DNA from: Anthoceros angustus
Lineage: Eukaryota; Streptophyta; Anthocerotopsida; Anthocerotales; Anthocerotaceae
Length of the DNA stretch: 37,957 nt
Assembly (NCBI GenBank): GCA_010909165.1
Contig: VJWM01000363.1
Coordinates: 1 to 37,957 of the forward strand
Direction: 5' to 3'
Below are positions 22,964 to 32,308 of this stretch, in pieces. Numbering within the stretch: position 1 is the stretch's first letter; the number at the start of each line of letters is the position of its first letter. The notes under the pieces are model-generated. The model searched no databases. It was not told the DNA's origin and saw only the letters and a list, made by a program, of their open reading frames with translations. A program made the position numbers and the translations under genes.

Positions 22964-23728
22964 CTATGTACTCTTCCCCTTCCTTCCTTTTGGCTTCAAA
23001 TGGTTCGGGTTATACCAATTGTAATCAACAAACAACTCTTCCCAGCATTAATGGTCCTCACCCCAAGTGCAAATCCAATCAAGATGGTCGTCACTTAGTA
23101 GCTCATGCCCATCCGACCTTTCTTCCCAAATGCAATTTTGCTTGATTGCGATATTTCCACTACTACTATTCATATATCCTGCCACATTCCCATATGCAAC
23201 ATGCCCATCGAGGTACTCAATTGGGCCATCATTAACATCTTTACGAGTCTATTGAAAGTCAATGCATACTTGAAATCGGTAACTTTTGTAGTTCACTATC
23301 TTGTTATATTCCCCCTGTGTATACTTTGGACCCCCAAACACAAACAAAGGAACTCCATTCACATTATCTTTTCTCACTACGATTTTCTCCATGGAAAATA
23401 AACCCAACCCCATGGCTGGGTTTGTTGCCTCCTTCACTATCCACCTTCGCCCCCAATATAGAAATGACTTGTTAATAGGAATAGGTCCCTTCTCCCACAT
23501 TCCCCATTCTCTAGGGTACACGCCTTTCAAAAGATGCTTGTATAAAACAATAGCATCATGAGACTTTGGATCTTCCCCCTCTTTTGGATGATAAGGAGGT
23601 GCAATAAAGGGTCCGGTCTCCTTTCCATCCAAAGGTTTTCCTACACCGCAAAGCCATGTGTCCACTCCTACGTTGTACTTGTTATAACATGCAAACAAAA
23701 ACTCCTTCCAACTATAAAAAACAACCAT
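22964..23728 (-). pseudogene. SET-domain-like protein, two in-frame stops
   Basis: SET domains transfer methyl groups to lysine, mostly on histones. Read from 23728, one frame runs through to a final stop at 22964-22966 if two stops are ignored: TAG at 23251-23249 and TAA at 23050-23048. Along it are ATNPAMGLGLFS (the GLG entry motif of SET domains), YLDGHVAYGNVAGYMNSSSG and NCIWEE (the GNxAxxxN...NC core), and after the second stop WEELFVDYNWYN (compare GEELxxDY). No frameshift is seen across 250 codons, so decay is recent or the stops are read through. An acceptor-like TTTTTTATAG near 23713 suggests the first exon lies upstream, perhaps at 23920-24060. The neighbour downstream on the same strand is TNP2, so this may be cargo or an accessory gene of that transposon. 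Confidence 0.72.
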
Positions 23729-23939
23729 AATTACACATATGAATAATTAAACTACCTTTAATATAATAAGAGAAACATATTTACCACAACTAGTATGCCA
23801 CATCAGAATTATTCTATAGATAATATTATATAATTGCTTTATTATTGTATTCCCTAGCATAGAAGAAAAGGGCTCCATAATCCTAGCATAGAAGAAAAGG
23901 ACTGCAACTCACAGTTGTGGCTACGAGTGGTTCTCCTTG
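23729..23939. other. AT-rich stretch upstream of the SET pseudogene
   Basis: AT-rich, with a short repeat (CCTAGCATAGAAGAAAAGG twice, near 23855 and 23881). It is a good candidate for an intron between a basic first exon and the SET region, but this is inferred only from the acceptor-like site and a GTGAGT near 23915 on the minus strand. Confidence 0.35.
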
Positions 23940-23944
23940 TTTTG

Positions 23945-24040
23945 CTATTTCTTCTCCTCCTTCCTCTCCTCGTCCTCCTTCTCCTCGTCCTCCTTCTCCT
24001 CGTCCTCCTTCTCCTCCTCATTCTTCTTCTCCTTGCGGTT
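23945..24040 (-). repeat. 18-base tandem repeat, possible charged first exon
   Basis: CTCGTCCTCCTTCTC-type units recur three to four times. On the minus strand an open frame from an ATG near 24025 encodes an arginine-rich tract (repeats of TRRRRR), which would act as a nuclear signal. Another frame, starting at an ATG near 24057, gives a Lys/Glu-rich tract (EEKEDEEKED). I cannot choose between them. Either could be an N-terminus for the SET protein downstream. Confidence 0.5.
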
Positions 24041-24248
24041 CTCCACCGGGGACTTCATGGAATCTATATTGGATATTTGGGCGCTTAAATCTACGAACGC
24101 GATCCATAAGGACCTACCCTCAACAATGATCGTGGGTTAAGCCCTTGCCCCTGTCTTCAGAGCACGTTGGAAAGTGCGAGGCTACCTTCGATGAAGTGCT
24201 CGCCCCTCGCTCCAACCTCCGTATCTCGGCGAATCCGCATAAATCGAG

Positions 24249-24416
24249 CCAATTCTAATCTAGAGCAATTCCATGCAACCCGATAACGCGATACTCACGA
24301 AAAGCTTTACAAAGAGCATAGACCTGCAGCGGACTTGTAGCTATCTAGCATCCGGCGGATGGTCGATTTAGGTGTGCACCAGTTTTTATTGACCCTTGCT
24401 ACTAGAAGGCCCTCGC
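24249..24416. repeat. direct repeat unit, copy 1
   Basis: Begins CCAATTCTAATC, contains the exactly shared block GCAGCGGACTTGTAGCTATC and CATCCGGCGGATGG, and ends GAAGGCCCTCGC. Copy 2 is at 24603-24732 in the same orientation. The shared core spans about 40 identical bases, with looser similarity on both sides. Confidence 0.85.
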
Positions 24417-24602
24417 CACGATGGAAGGCCCTTCTAGCTATGTAGTGGATGGTTAGTGGTCGATGGTAGTAAAGAGAAGGCCTCTTACGATCGGTGCTTG
24501 TTAGGCGGTCAATCCAAAGCGCTTTACACGAGGGCAAATCGGTTTGGGAAATTTGCAACGCTCTCTTATCAACGCACTCGCTTTGAAACATTTGCATCGC
24601 AG

Positions 24603-24732
24603 CCAATTCTAATCATGAGCAATTGCATGCAACTACTCGAAATACAAAAAGCGACTGCAGCGGACTTGTAGCTATCTAGCATCCGGCGGATGGTAAGCCG
24701 AGCTTTGCGGCCCTTGCTGAGAAGGCCCTCGC
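24603..24732. repeat. direct repeat unit, copy 2
   Basis: Second copy of the unit at 24249-24416, shortened by small deletions. It lies just inside the inner end of the right repeat arm. The left arm has no counterpart. Confidence 0.85.
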
Positions 24733-26299
24733 TTGCACAATGGAAGGCGCTTGGCCTCTTCACGATGCAGCGAAAGCGGCTGCAAGGCTGGCTTGTTGCG
24801 ATTCGTATTGTCCATGTGGTCAACAACTGAAGGTGGCCCATTTCTGCAACAGCAGTGCGTAGCCCCCAATTGCCCACCAGCTGCAACAAAGCTCCGAGCC
24901 CAAGCATTATGCAAGGCAGCCGCTCGACGGTCAATTGGCGGCTCAGGTCGCTCATGTCCTTCAGCCTCCTGCGAATCCTCCACTTCGTCGGGTGGAGAAA
25001 GGGCTGAGCGTTGCAGGTCGACTCTGGCAAACTTCCACCTTCGTCTTCGCCTCCAGATGACCAGACTGCATTGCCATTTGCCACGAGTCAGCGTCGAAAT
25101 CGGTGACAGATTCTCCCATGTGATCCAACCAAGGTTGCTTCGATTCCAACACTGAAAGGCACCTCAGCATCACCCAACAGGCAAGCAGCCGACAGAACAA
25201 TCAGGGAGTAGGAATGTAGTGGAGCATGCCCGGTTACATTCACTCCATGCTGGATGCACTCACATTCCCCTCCACCTGGCCCATGCGACCACAAGTTCAG
25301 CATTGACGAACACCACAATAGAGTTATGGGCATGGCTTGCATACTCCCTGTGAGAACAGCCTTGTAGAATCCCCACCTACCTTACATCTGGGCTTTCTGG
25401 ATTGGCCAATCGCTTGGAAGGAGACGGGATCGCGTGGTCTTCAGTGTGCGCGTGGGGAACTCCATGTCGATTGTATCCCCTCCACTGCGTGCAAGTCGGT
25501 GGCTGAGATGGGATGTTGAATTCCTCAAGGCCGCCACGTGCCGCGTTCACAGCCATTCCCCTCATGTTTCCGACCACCATCAGTCACTAAGTGCGCCAAC
25601 CATGTCTGACTTACCGCATAATAGGGTCAGAAGTATGGAAGGAGTATCGGGGTTACGGACGACAGACCATCCGGATGCACTAGACTGGTTTCTTCGCCAC
25701 GTTGTAGAAATGACTTGCACCAAGGAAAATTGGTCCATGGTAGAAGCCATCCAGTACTCCTCATCGGCGGTGGTGCGCAGATCTACCGAGAAGATTTGAG
25801 TGCACTTCTGATGACATGTGATAAATGATCTGCCCTTTCAAATAACCCTGCACAAAACCCCATGCAGCCCGCCTTCCTGCATGCAGACGGCGCGAGCGGT
25901 GGTCAAGAACATGCCATATTGAGCGGTGGCATTTATCTCTTGTTACACTTCAAGTAATCTCTTCTTATGACATAACGGGTGCTGTTCGTTACAGCCACGC
26001 ACGTTAAAGTTTCCATTGCTGGATATTTATGAATTTTCTATTTTAGTTTCATTCGATTTAGCCACACATTTTCACAACTCATATAACATATACTTTGCGA
26101 GGGAGGCAAATGCCTTCAACTGAATCGGTGTCAATGCAAAACAGGTCACCGGCAACAATGGTCTGCAAGCTCAGCATGATGGCATTCATCGCCAAGCACC
26201 CAGAACAAATCTACATTATGCAAAGCAACTTCTTGTCCCAAATTGGATCCAAATCACAGGCATGTATGGACAATTCTTTGCTTGCCAACCTCAAAGCTC

Positions 26300-26902
26300 C
26301 TATGAATTCTGTTGTTTCTTCGAACCGGTGTGCATGACGAGGAAGTGTGTTTCGATTCTATAGAGGGACGGCTCCGGAAACCTCAGCTTCCCACAACCCG
26401 AACAGTACTCGCCAATGTCGTCTGCCTCCGTCCCTGTATGAATACATTTAGCCTCCATTTGACCCTTGAATTCCCAGTCTTCGGTTACTCCCATTCGCAT
26501 ATGGGCCTCATTGTCAACTCCTGCACCTCCCATGGACATGTGTGCTGCCTCCTCCACACAGGCCTCCAAGGAGGTGGTTCTGGCATCTTCATGCCCCAAC
26601 CGTTGAGGACCAAACACCTGCGACTGCCGACGGTCCTTCACCCCGGCGGCACATCGCCCTGCTTTCACTCTGTCCGAGTGAACCCTCATGGAGGGCACAG
26701 CCTTTGTTCCGCGCTCTGGGTCATTGCGCAATCCGCTTGAGGGTCGTTTCGTCTGCTTCCGGAGAGCCATGTAAGGTTTGAGAGGCAGGCGTCTTGCACA
26801 AATGCGGTAATGACTGAGGTTCACGCCTAGGAATATCTCGGAGTTGCGCGTTAGGGACATACCCGTGATCCAAGCATGACACTGCAACGAATACCGTTTC
26901 AT
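26300..26902 (-). CDS. hypothetical protein with a possible C2H2 (BED-like) finger, in right arm
   Basis: I do not recognise the protein. The 200-residue frame starts MKRYSLQCHAWITGMSLTRN. Near its end it has DDIGEYCSGCGKLRF followed by ETHFLVMH, giving the spacing C-x2-C-x15-H-x4-H. This fits a BED-type or other C2H2 zinc finger, a common N-terminal DNA-binding module in plant transposases. The same segment is conserved in the left arm (DDIGESCSDCGMLGFQPPS near 3455-3510, with the histidine part one frame away), which argues for real past coding. The frame stops shortly after the finger (26300) and decayed coding may continue downstream. It is probably a transposon protein remnant; it may not be expressed. 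Confidence 0.4.
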   Translation of the reverse strand: MKRYSLQCHAWITGMSLTRNSEIFLGVNLSHYRICARRLPLKPYMALRKQTKRPSSGLRNDPERGTKAVPSMRVHSDRVKAGRCAAGVKDRRQSQVFGPQRLGHEDARTTSLEACVEEAAHMSMGGAGVDNEAHMRMGVTEDWEFKGQMEAKCIHTGTEADDIGEYCSGCGKLRFPEPSLYRIETHFLVMHTGSKKQQNS

Positions 26903-27114
26903 GCCACGTTACAATAAGCGTAACTCGGTACTGCCTACCATGTGTGGTGTCACATTCCTTTCACGGCCCGGCGTGCCTCCGATAACTTTGAAGAACGCGT
27001 GCCAGCCAGGCATCATGATGACTCAAGTGCGTAGAAAGCGACTGTCTAGGCATTCAATATGTCATTCATCTGCCCATTTTGCAGCCATATATATAGCATG
27101 ACATATATGGGCAG

Positions 27115-27370
27115 CGAACCCATGAACCAAGGAACTTCCTCTCATGCCATCACCATGTCCCCACGACATGGTTTGTGGTGAATACCATGGTCCAAGGAAC
27201 AAGGTACATACACAAATGCATTATTTCTGCTCTATGGATCCGTGTATCATGGCATCCCCATGTTCCAAGGAGCATGGTATGTGCGGAATATCATGGTACA
27301 AGGACATGGTATCTTGTTGGAAAAAGACCATGTTCCGAGGATAGCGGCTTTCCTCAATCATGGTATATAG
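27115..27370 (-). repeat. cluster of ACCATG/CATGGT palindromes, right arm
   Basis: The counterpart of the left-arm cluster. Examples on the plus strand are ACCATGGTCCAAGGAACAAG near 27184 and CATGTTCCAAGGAGCATGGT near 27260. The order and spacing of the units match the left arm in reverse. Confidence 0.7.
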
Positions 27371-27482
27371 CCTTGTATGACAGGAACATAAAAATGGAAA
27401 GCGGCGTCCTCTCGACAGACTAATCTGCCTCTGAAGAGACGGGACACCAAGGTGCTAAGGAAGAGATGCGATGCGGTGCTGA

Positions 27483-28023
27483 ATGCCTTTAGCGCCCACC
27501 CTGCCCATCCATCCATACCGTCTTGTGTGTGACTGCCAATCGCTTGTGCCACCCAACTACCCAGTACACCCAGATACCATCCAGGCATGGCAGGCTGCAG
27601 AGGCAAACGACTTCTACAACATGACAGTGTACTGGAAGGAGCGGGTGAAGGAAACGGAGGACAGAGAGGACAGACTGGCACGCGAAGTGGAGCACCTGAA
27701 GAAGAGAATAACTGCAAGCGCGGACTCGCACTCCCGACAAGGTGGAAGGCAGCATAAAACTGATGAAGACGGGGGAAGAAGGGGGAGACGAGGTGATTGT
27801 TCCCTCAAACTTCAAGCCCAATAACTACAAGCTGCCTATTGGTGACCTATACAGGACTAAGAGGCTGGTGTCTGACGGAAATGGGGTAGACAACCCTCAG
27901 ACCCTTGAAGTCTACTATTGCTCTTCAACAGGGATCACCATGGTTGGAGACAGATGGTATAGATGGGGCGGACATGGTGGGAATTTCATTTCGTTCTACG
28001 GTAAGGACCTCCTGCACATCTGA
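27483..28023 (+). pseudogene. hypothetical coiled-coil protein, split in two frames
   Basis: I do not recognise the family. The first frame (27483-27824) has NYPVHPDTIQAWQAAEANDF and then a strongly charged heptad-like stretch (WKERVKETEDREDRLAREVE, HLKKRIT) that should form a coiled coil. A second frame (open from about 27742 to a stop at 28023) continues with VIVPSNFKPNNYKLPIGDLY and WYRWGGHGGNFISFYG, which looks like folded protein. One frameshift near 27740-27770 would join the two. It lies just outside the right arm and has no counterpart beside the left arm. It may be a host gene fragment or a transposon ORF. Confidence 0.4.
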
Positions 28024-28432
28024 TTTAGCTCCCACTATTTCTGTGGTTTGAGAAGTGCTAGGACTAGCCCCGACCATAACACATGTATGCGTGTCTCGAG
28101 AGGAGGATGTACAAAGAGTCCGGCATGGACCGGAGCCACATGGACAAGAATGAAGAAATGCAGTCCAAGAAGAGCTTAGGCAAAAACATAAGCAACCACT
28201 CACCCATCAAGCTCCAACGAGGACGATAGCGACTAGCCCTCTAGGAACAGACTATGCTTTCATATGCTGAACTTATCCTTCTCAGACCGATCACTGACAT
28301 GGTTATGTGACCGACTCTAAGACTCCAAGTGACTCTTGAACCGGAAATGTTTTGCTCGCTAAGGACTTGGTGAGAATATGCTACATTTGCATCTGGGATA
28401 TATTCAAGCTTGATTGACTGAGCTAGCGTCCA

Positions 28433-28654
28433 CGATAAAATGATGATGCACCTCGATGTGCTTGGTCCTCGCATGAAAAGCAGGATTATGTGCCAAAGCC
28501 GGTCTTGGTGATTGTCATGATGAATAGTTGTGGGTTCACGTTGAGCTTGGCCCACATCTTCAAGTAGCCTCCTTAGCCAAATTGCTTCCTTGGCTTGTGT
28601 TAATGAATATTCAGCTTTTGTTGGCAATGACACGATGGATTGTTTCTTGAGGAC
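28433..28654 (-). repeat. tandem duplication inside copia 2, copy 1
   Basis: About 222 bases of the RNase H region, repeated at 28683-28905. The shared block begins CGATAAAATGATGATGCACC on the plus strand and ends GGATTGTTTCTT. Most of it is identical, with a few small indels. Confidence 0.92.
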
Positions 28655-28682
28655 CGGGTAGCTCCACCGGCTAACAAGCCCC

Positions 28683-28905
28683 CGATAAAATGATGATGCA
28701 CCTCGATGTGCTTGGTCCTCGCATGAAAAACAGGATTATGTGCCAAAGCCAACGAGATTGTCGCAGAGATAGTTGTGGGTTCACGTTGAGCTTGGCCCAC
28801 ATCTTCAAGTAGCCTCCTTAGCCAAATTGCTTCCTTGGTCTGCTTGTGTTAATGCTGAATATTCAGCTTGCTGACGCATGACACATGGATTGTTTCTTCG
28901 AGGAC
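28683..28905 (-). repeat. tandem duplication inside copia 2, copy 2
   Basis: Second copy, offset by 250 bases from the first, with a 28-base spacer between copies. The indels cluster near positions equivalent to 28505-28525 and 28605-28640. Confidence 0.92.
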
Positions 28906-30053
28906 CTAACACGCACCGGCCAACAAGAAGGCGAGGCCGACATGCATTTCGCATCGGTATCTGCGCCCACCGCATCGCAATACCCTATCAAGGTGAGCAT
29001 GTCCTCATCACGTGACTGTCTAGAGTAGTGGATTCCATGATTGCTAGTGCCCTTCAAATACCTAAGGATACGCTTAGTGGCTGACCAATGTGGCCTACTA
29101 GGATCCTTCAGGAACTGCGAAACTGTACTTACAGCGAAGGAAACATCAGGCCTGGTATGGTTCGAACAAAAGATTAGAGAACCTATTGCCTGTGCATAGG
29201 GAACTAAGGACATCTCATCACGCCTCGCATCAAGATGGGGATTGGGACTTGCTCAACTTACAACCCGCTTCTAAAGGAGTAAGAGCTAGCTTAGCGCTAG
29301 CTTATACTTATACAAAGATATCATAGATATATTTCATGGTGAATCACTAATGTGCCCGGCGCGCCATCCCGCAGGAGTTGAGTTCCAAGACAATTAAGCT
29401 CACCAATGTCCACCATATCAAAACGACAGAGAGAGTCTTAACCTTCTTTATGCTAAGATCAGTTCTATATACAAATCGTCGACATATAAGGCCGTAATAA
29501 CATAGCTCGCCTCATTTGGTAAACATTGGTGTCTCGCTAGGCTTTTGACGAAGCCAAACTCAAGAAACTCATCTATGCAGTAAATACCAAGCTCTAGGGC
29601 TTTGTTTCAGCAGATATGGTCTTGAGCAGCTTAAACATGGTCTTTGCCTTTTAGCTCAAACCCTTCTGCACTGCATGTAAATCTCTCCTCTAATCGACCA
29701 TGGAGAAAGGCCTTAACATCCATTTGATGGATGAATAGTTTGAAGAAGGCCGATATAGCAAAGAGAACCCCGAGCAACCGGGACTTGGGAAAAGGTGTCA
29801 TGGTAATCCAGCCTGTGAACCCGAGAAAAACCACGAGCTACTAACCTAGCCTTGTACTGAAATGCTGCCATCCGCCTTGTATTTCAACTTAAAGACCCAT
29901 TTAGAGGTGACAATTTTCCTCCTGAGGCGGAGGCGACTTCTGTATGGTTTTGTATCGTCGTGTATCTGGGACTTACGTAATGGCTTGCTCCCACTGCCTA
30001 GACTCTGGCCCACTAAGAGCATCTTTGTAGGACTGAGGTTCATACCCAGGGTT

Positions 30054-30247
30054 TGTGTAGATATATATATATAACCTAATACTCGCTTTAGTACTAATAA
30101 CATATATACGTTAGGGTTATGAAAGGTCATTTAGTGAAGCGACATTATGGCCAATTGTAAGAAGTAGTTTAGACAAACATTTTTGTATTGTACATTATCT
30201 TATCAATCTGAGTTTCTGCTTTCTAGTCTTCAACTCGTTACTTCACA
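30054..30247 (+). repeat. candidate 5' LTR of copia 3
   Basis: The stretch starts TGTGTAG and ends TTCACA immediately before a Met-tRNA-type primer-binding site, so it has the TG...CA ends of an LTR and a length (194 bases) ordinary for small copia elements. It contains TATATATATATAACC near the start. No second copy was found downstream, so the left boundary rests on the TG and on where copia 2 similarity ends. Confidence 0.6.
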
Positions 30248-30260
30248 TGGTATCAGAGCC
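30248..30260 (+). other. primer-binding site for initiator Met-tRNA, copia 3
   Basis: TGGTATCAGAGCC is the standard primer-binding site of plant copia elements, complementary to the 3' end region of initiator methionine tRNA. It lies directly after the candidate LTR and in the right orientation for the plus-strand element. Confidence 0.88.
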
Positions 30261-30436
30261 ATGCTCTGCATCTTGTGCAACAACCTGAAATATGCCGAGG
30301 CAAGGTGGCAATCGAGAGGCTCACATCTAGGTGGATCCTCTAGCTCATCATCTAGAAGGATGTCCACCACACATATCACCCTGCCGTAGACACGGTGCTT
30401 GACCTCTGAGCAAAACTACCTCGCCTCGCTACAAAG

Positions 30437-30929
30437 ATGCCCGCAACGCCGCATACATCTTCCTCGGATATTGACAGAAATCAGAAACCGGCTCTATCGA
30501 GACGTTGCCAGGAGAGGACAACCCCACCAGGCTCACACTTCAAGCCACCTCCCCCAGACATTTGTCTGGACCAAATAACAGCCTTGGATCTCCAGAAGAC
30601 AAAGGGCCACGCGACAATCTGCAGCAAGACACCACAACACAGAATCTAATGCCCACACTGGATTGAGGATCACTGCTGACAAATCACAAGCGATACTTAT
30701 CCGTGTGGAAAAAGTTCTGTCCCTTGTGCTGTCAAACCAGGTGTTTCTCAAGAACAGAGTTTGCAGCCTGGATTCTGAGACAGAGCGAGCAATTCTGATC
30801 TGCAAAGACGAGCTCCAACAGGATATCAGCCACATTACTGATCTCCTTCAACACATGGACCTCAAATTGCAGAATCTTAAACAGAGTAGCTTGCCTGATG
30901 GATCAGATTCCAGCGCCCATGTCCTGTGA
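30437..30929 (+). pseudogene. leader ORFs of copia 3, coiled-coil type
   Basis: Two short frames in the leader. The second (30663-30929) has a heptad-like region, ETERAILICKDELQQDISHI then LLQHMDLKLQNLKQ, which should form a coiled coil. The first is rich in Pro, Thr and Ser. I recognise neither. They may be an extra ORF of the element, captured host sequence, or part of an older element into which copia 3 was inserted. Confidence 0.35.
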
Positions 30930-31089
30930 AGCCTTCCGCTGCTCCAAAGTGGAGACATCCAGGCGCAGGAGGAATTCCTGCCCCTGATCTGAATCTGTGC
31001 ATTATTCATTGCACCTCTTTGATGAATCTGCCTGCACACAACCACATTGGTCCACCTGTAGGTGTCACTTCACAGGATTGGGACATGTC

Positions 31090-31439
31090 GGTTGATTTGA
31101 CCTAACTGAAACGTCATAAAAAAAAATGAAAAGGCATTATTTTTAGGGTTTGCCCACAGTGGGCAACCGTTCATAATAGCGAGGAAGGAAAGTTGAGGAG
31201 TTCAAAGACGAGCAGGCATAGGGCTACTACCCTCCTCTTGGCCGACCTCCCCAAAGATCCCTCGCATATTATGATCATTTAATTACGTATAAATATATGA
31301 TGCATGAACACTTACTGCACCGTTAGAGCCATAGCTCTTATAGTCCTGCTCTAAGTGTTCATGTCCACCGCAAGACATTTGAACGCACTCATTAACAATT
31401 TTCAGCAACTTACTTTACACCAATCCACTCACCTTCACC
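31090..31439 (+). other. non-coding leader before copia 3 gag
   Basis: AT-rich, no open frame of note. It includes a short inverted repeat at 31305-31361, listed separately. Confidence 0.4.
31305..31361. repeat. perfect-stem hairpin
   Basis: TGAACACTTA (31305-31314) pairs perfectly with TAAGTGTTCA (31352-31361). The loop contains further AGAGC/GCTCT pairing. It lies between the leader ORFs and gag of copia 3. Confidence 0.65.
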
Positions 31440-32308
31440 ATGGCAAGATCAAGATCCATGCCTTCCTTTACCTCGTAACTTAAAGAGAAAGATAGGTTTA
31501 AAGGATGTGGCTACTCAATATGGAGAGTCCGCATGAGGAGCATGCTTGTTGCTCGTGGTGTTTGGGCTGTGGATGGAACTTGCAAGAAACCCAAACATTT
31601 AATCCTCCGCCACCGATGACATTGCCAAGTGGGATATTCTCAATGGCATTGCCATGGCTCTTATCGGAGGCTTAGACGACCTTGTTCCCGAGGTAATTCT
31701 TCACCGCACTGAGATCCGGAACCAGCCTTGAAAAGACATACCAAGTTCGTAACATGATGACTCTCTACAAGAGTTCTATGCACTTAAAATGAGAGAAGGT
31801 GACAAGGTGGCAGCTCATACCAGCAGATTATCATGGCACAATCCATGACCGGAGACAAAATGTCCAAGTTGATGTTTGTTCCCCGCCTTCCGTCTCTTAT
31901 CAAGCATTTGTTACAAGCCAAACGGACCCATTCGGGCAGCACATCCGCGACTTCCTCTGTCAACTCGTGACCATCACTCTAGAAGAAGTGATTGGTGCAT
32001 TGTTCCAGGAGGAGCAAAGCCGCGCATTCTCTGCTGGTGTTCCTAAGAGCAAAGCGGAGAAGGTGTTAGCCGCGAATTTCCGTCCTTCTACTGGCAAGAA
32101 CAAATTCAGAGGGGGACATAACACCTTTCGACAACAGAAAGGCGAATCTTCCAACACCAAACGGCCGGTTCCTGCAACTGGTGTGGGACCCCTGGCCACT
32201 GGGCAAGAGAATGCCGAAAGAGAAAGGCAGGTGAGCCTCAGAAGCAACCTAAACCTGCTGCGAACGTGGCAGTTAAGGACAAGTCAAGCGATTCCAAGGC
32301 ATCTGTGA
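31440..32308 (+). pseudogene. copia 3 gag region
   Basis: From the ATG at 31440, decayed frames carry RFKGCGYSIWRVRMRSMLVA near 31495-31555, then the gag segment near 31780-31900. A frame from 31799 to 32308 continues with QLVTITLEEVIGALFQEEQS near 31960-32020, a UBN2-type gag feature. Stops and shifts break it at 31475, 31618, 31725 and elsewhere. Confidence 0.7.

Larger units (their letters stand above)
24805..27413 (-). repeat. repeat arm, right copy (inverted partner at 2692-4660)
   Basis: Reverse-complement partner of the left arm, about 2.6 kb. It is longer because it carries about 550 bases at 26385-26935 (against 310 different bases in the left arm) and about 250 extra bases at 25110-25360. 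Similarity starts at the outer edge near 27413 (GAGAGGACGCCGCTTTCC on the minus strand against GAGAGGCGGCTTTCC at 2692) and ends near 24805. The right copy keeps longer open frames on the minus strand (200 residues at 26902-26300, 84 residues at 25342-25088), so it is probably nearer the ancestral form. Confidence 0.85.
28241..30053 (-). mobile_element. Ty1/copia retrotransposon 2, 3' part (RT and RNase H), decayed
   Basis: Read on the minus strand from 30053. SYKDAL and GPESRQWEQAI (about 30035-29990) start the RT region, followed by KIVTSKWVFKLKYKADGS (about 29930-29880), HQMDVKAFLHGRLEE (about 29730-29685) and decayed RT. The post-RT and RNase H part has AQAIGSLIFCSNHTRPDVSF (about 29190-29130), KRILRYLKGTSNHGIHYS, and EYSLTQAKEAIWLRRLLEDV (28610-28550). 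Gag and integrase are absent. The element stops where the LTR of copia 3 begins, so copia 3 probably inserted into it. Frames are broken throughout. Confidence 0.85.

Noticed and set aside
23917-24140. Plus-strand Ser/Pro-rich ORFs of 67-70 residues
   Set aside because: They are low-complexity translations of the CTCCTCGTC tandem repeat.
24805-27413. Arms as LTRs of a large retroelement
   Set aside because: No TG...CA ends, no primer-binding site or polypurine tract next to them, and the arms seem to have contained coding frames.
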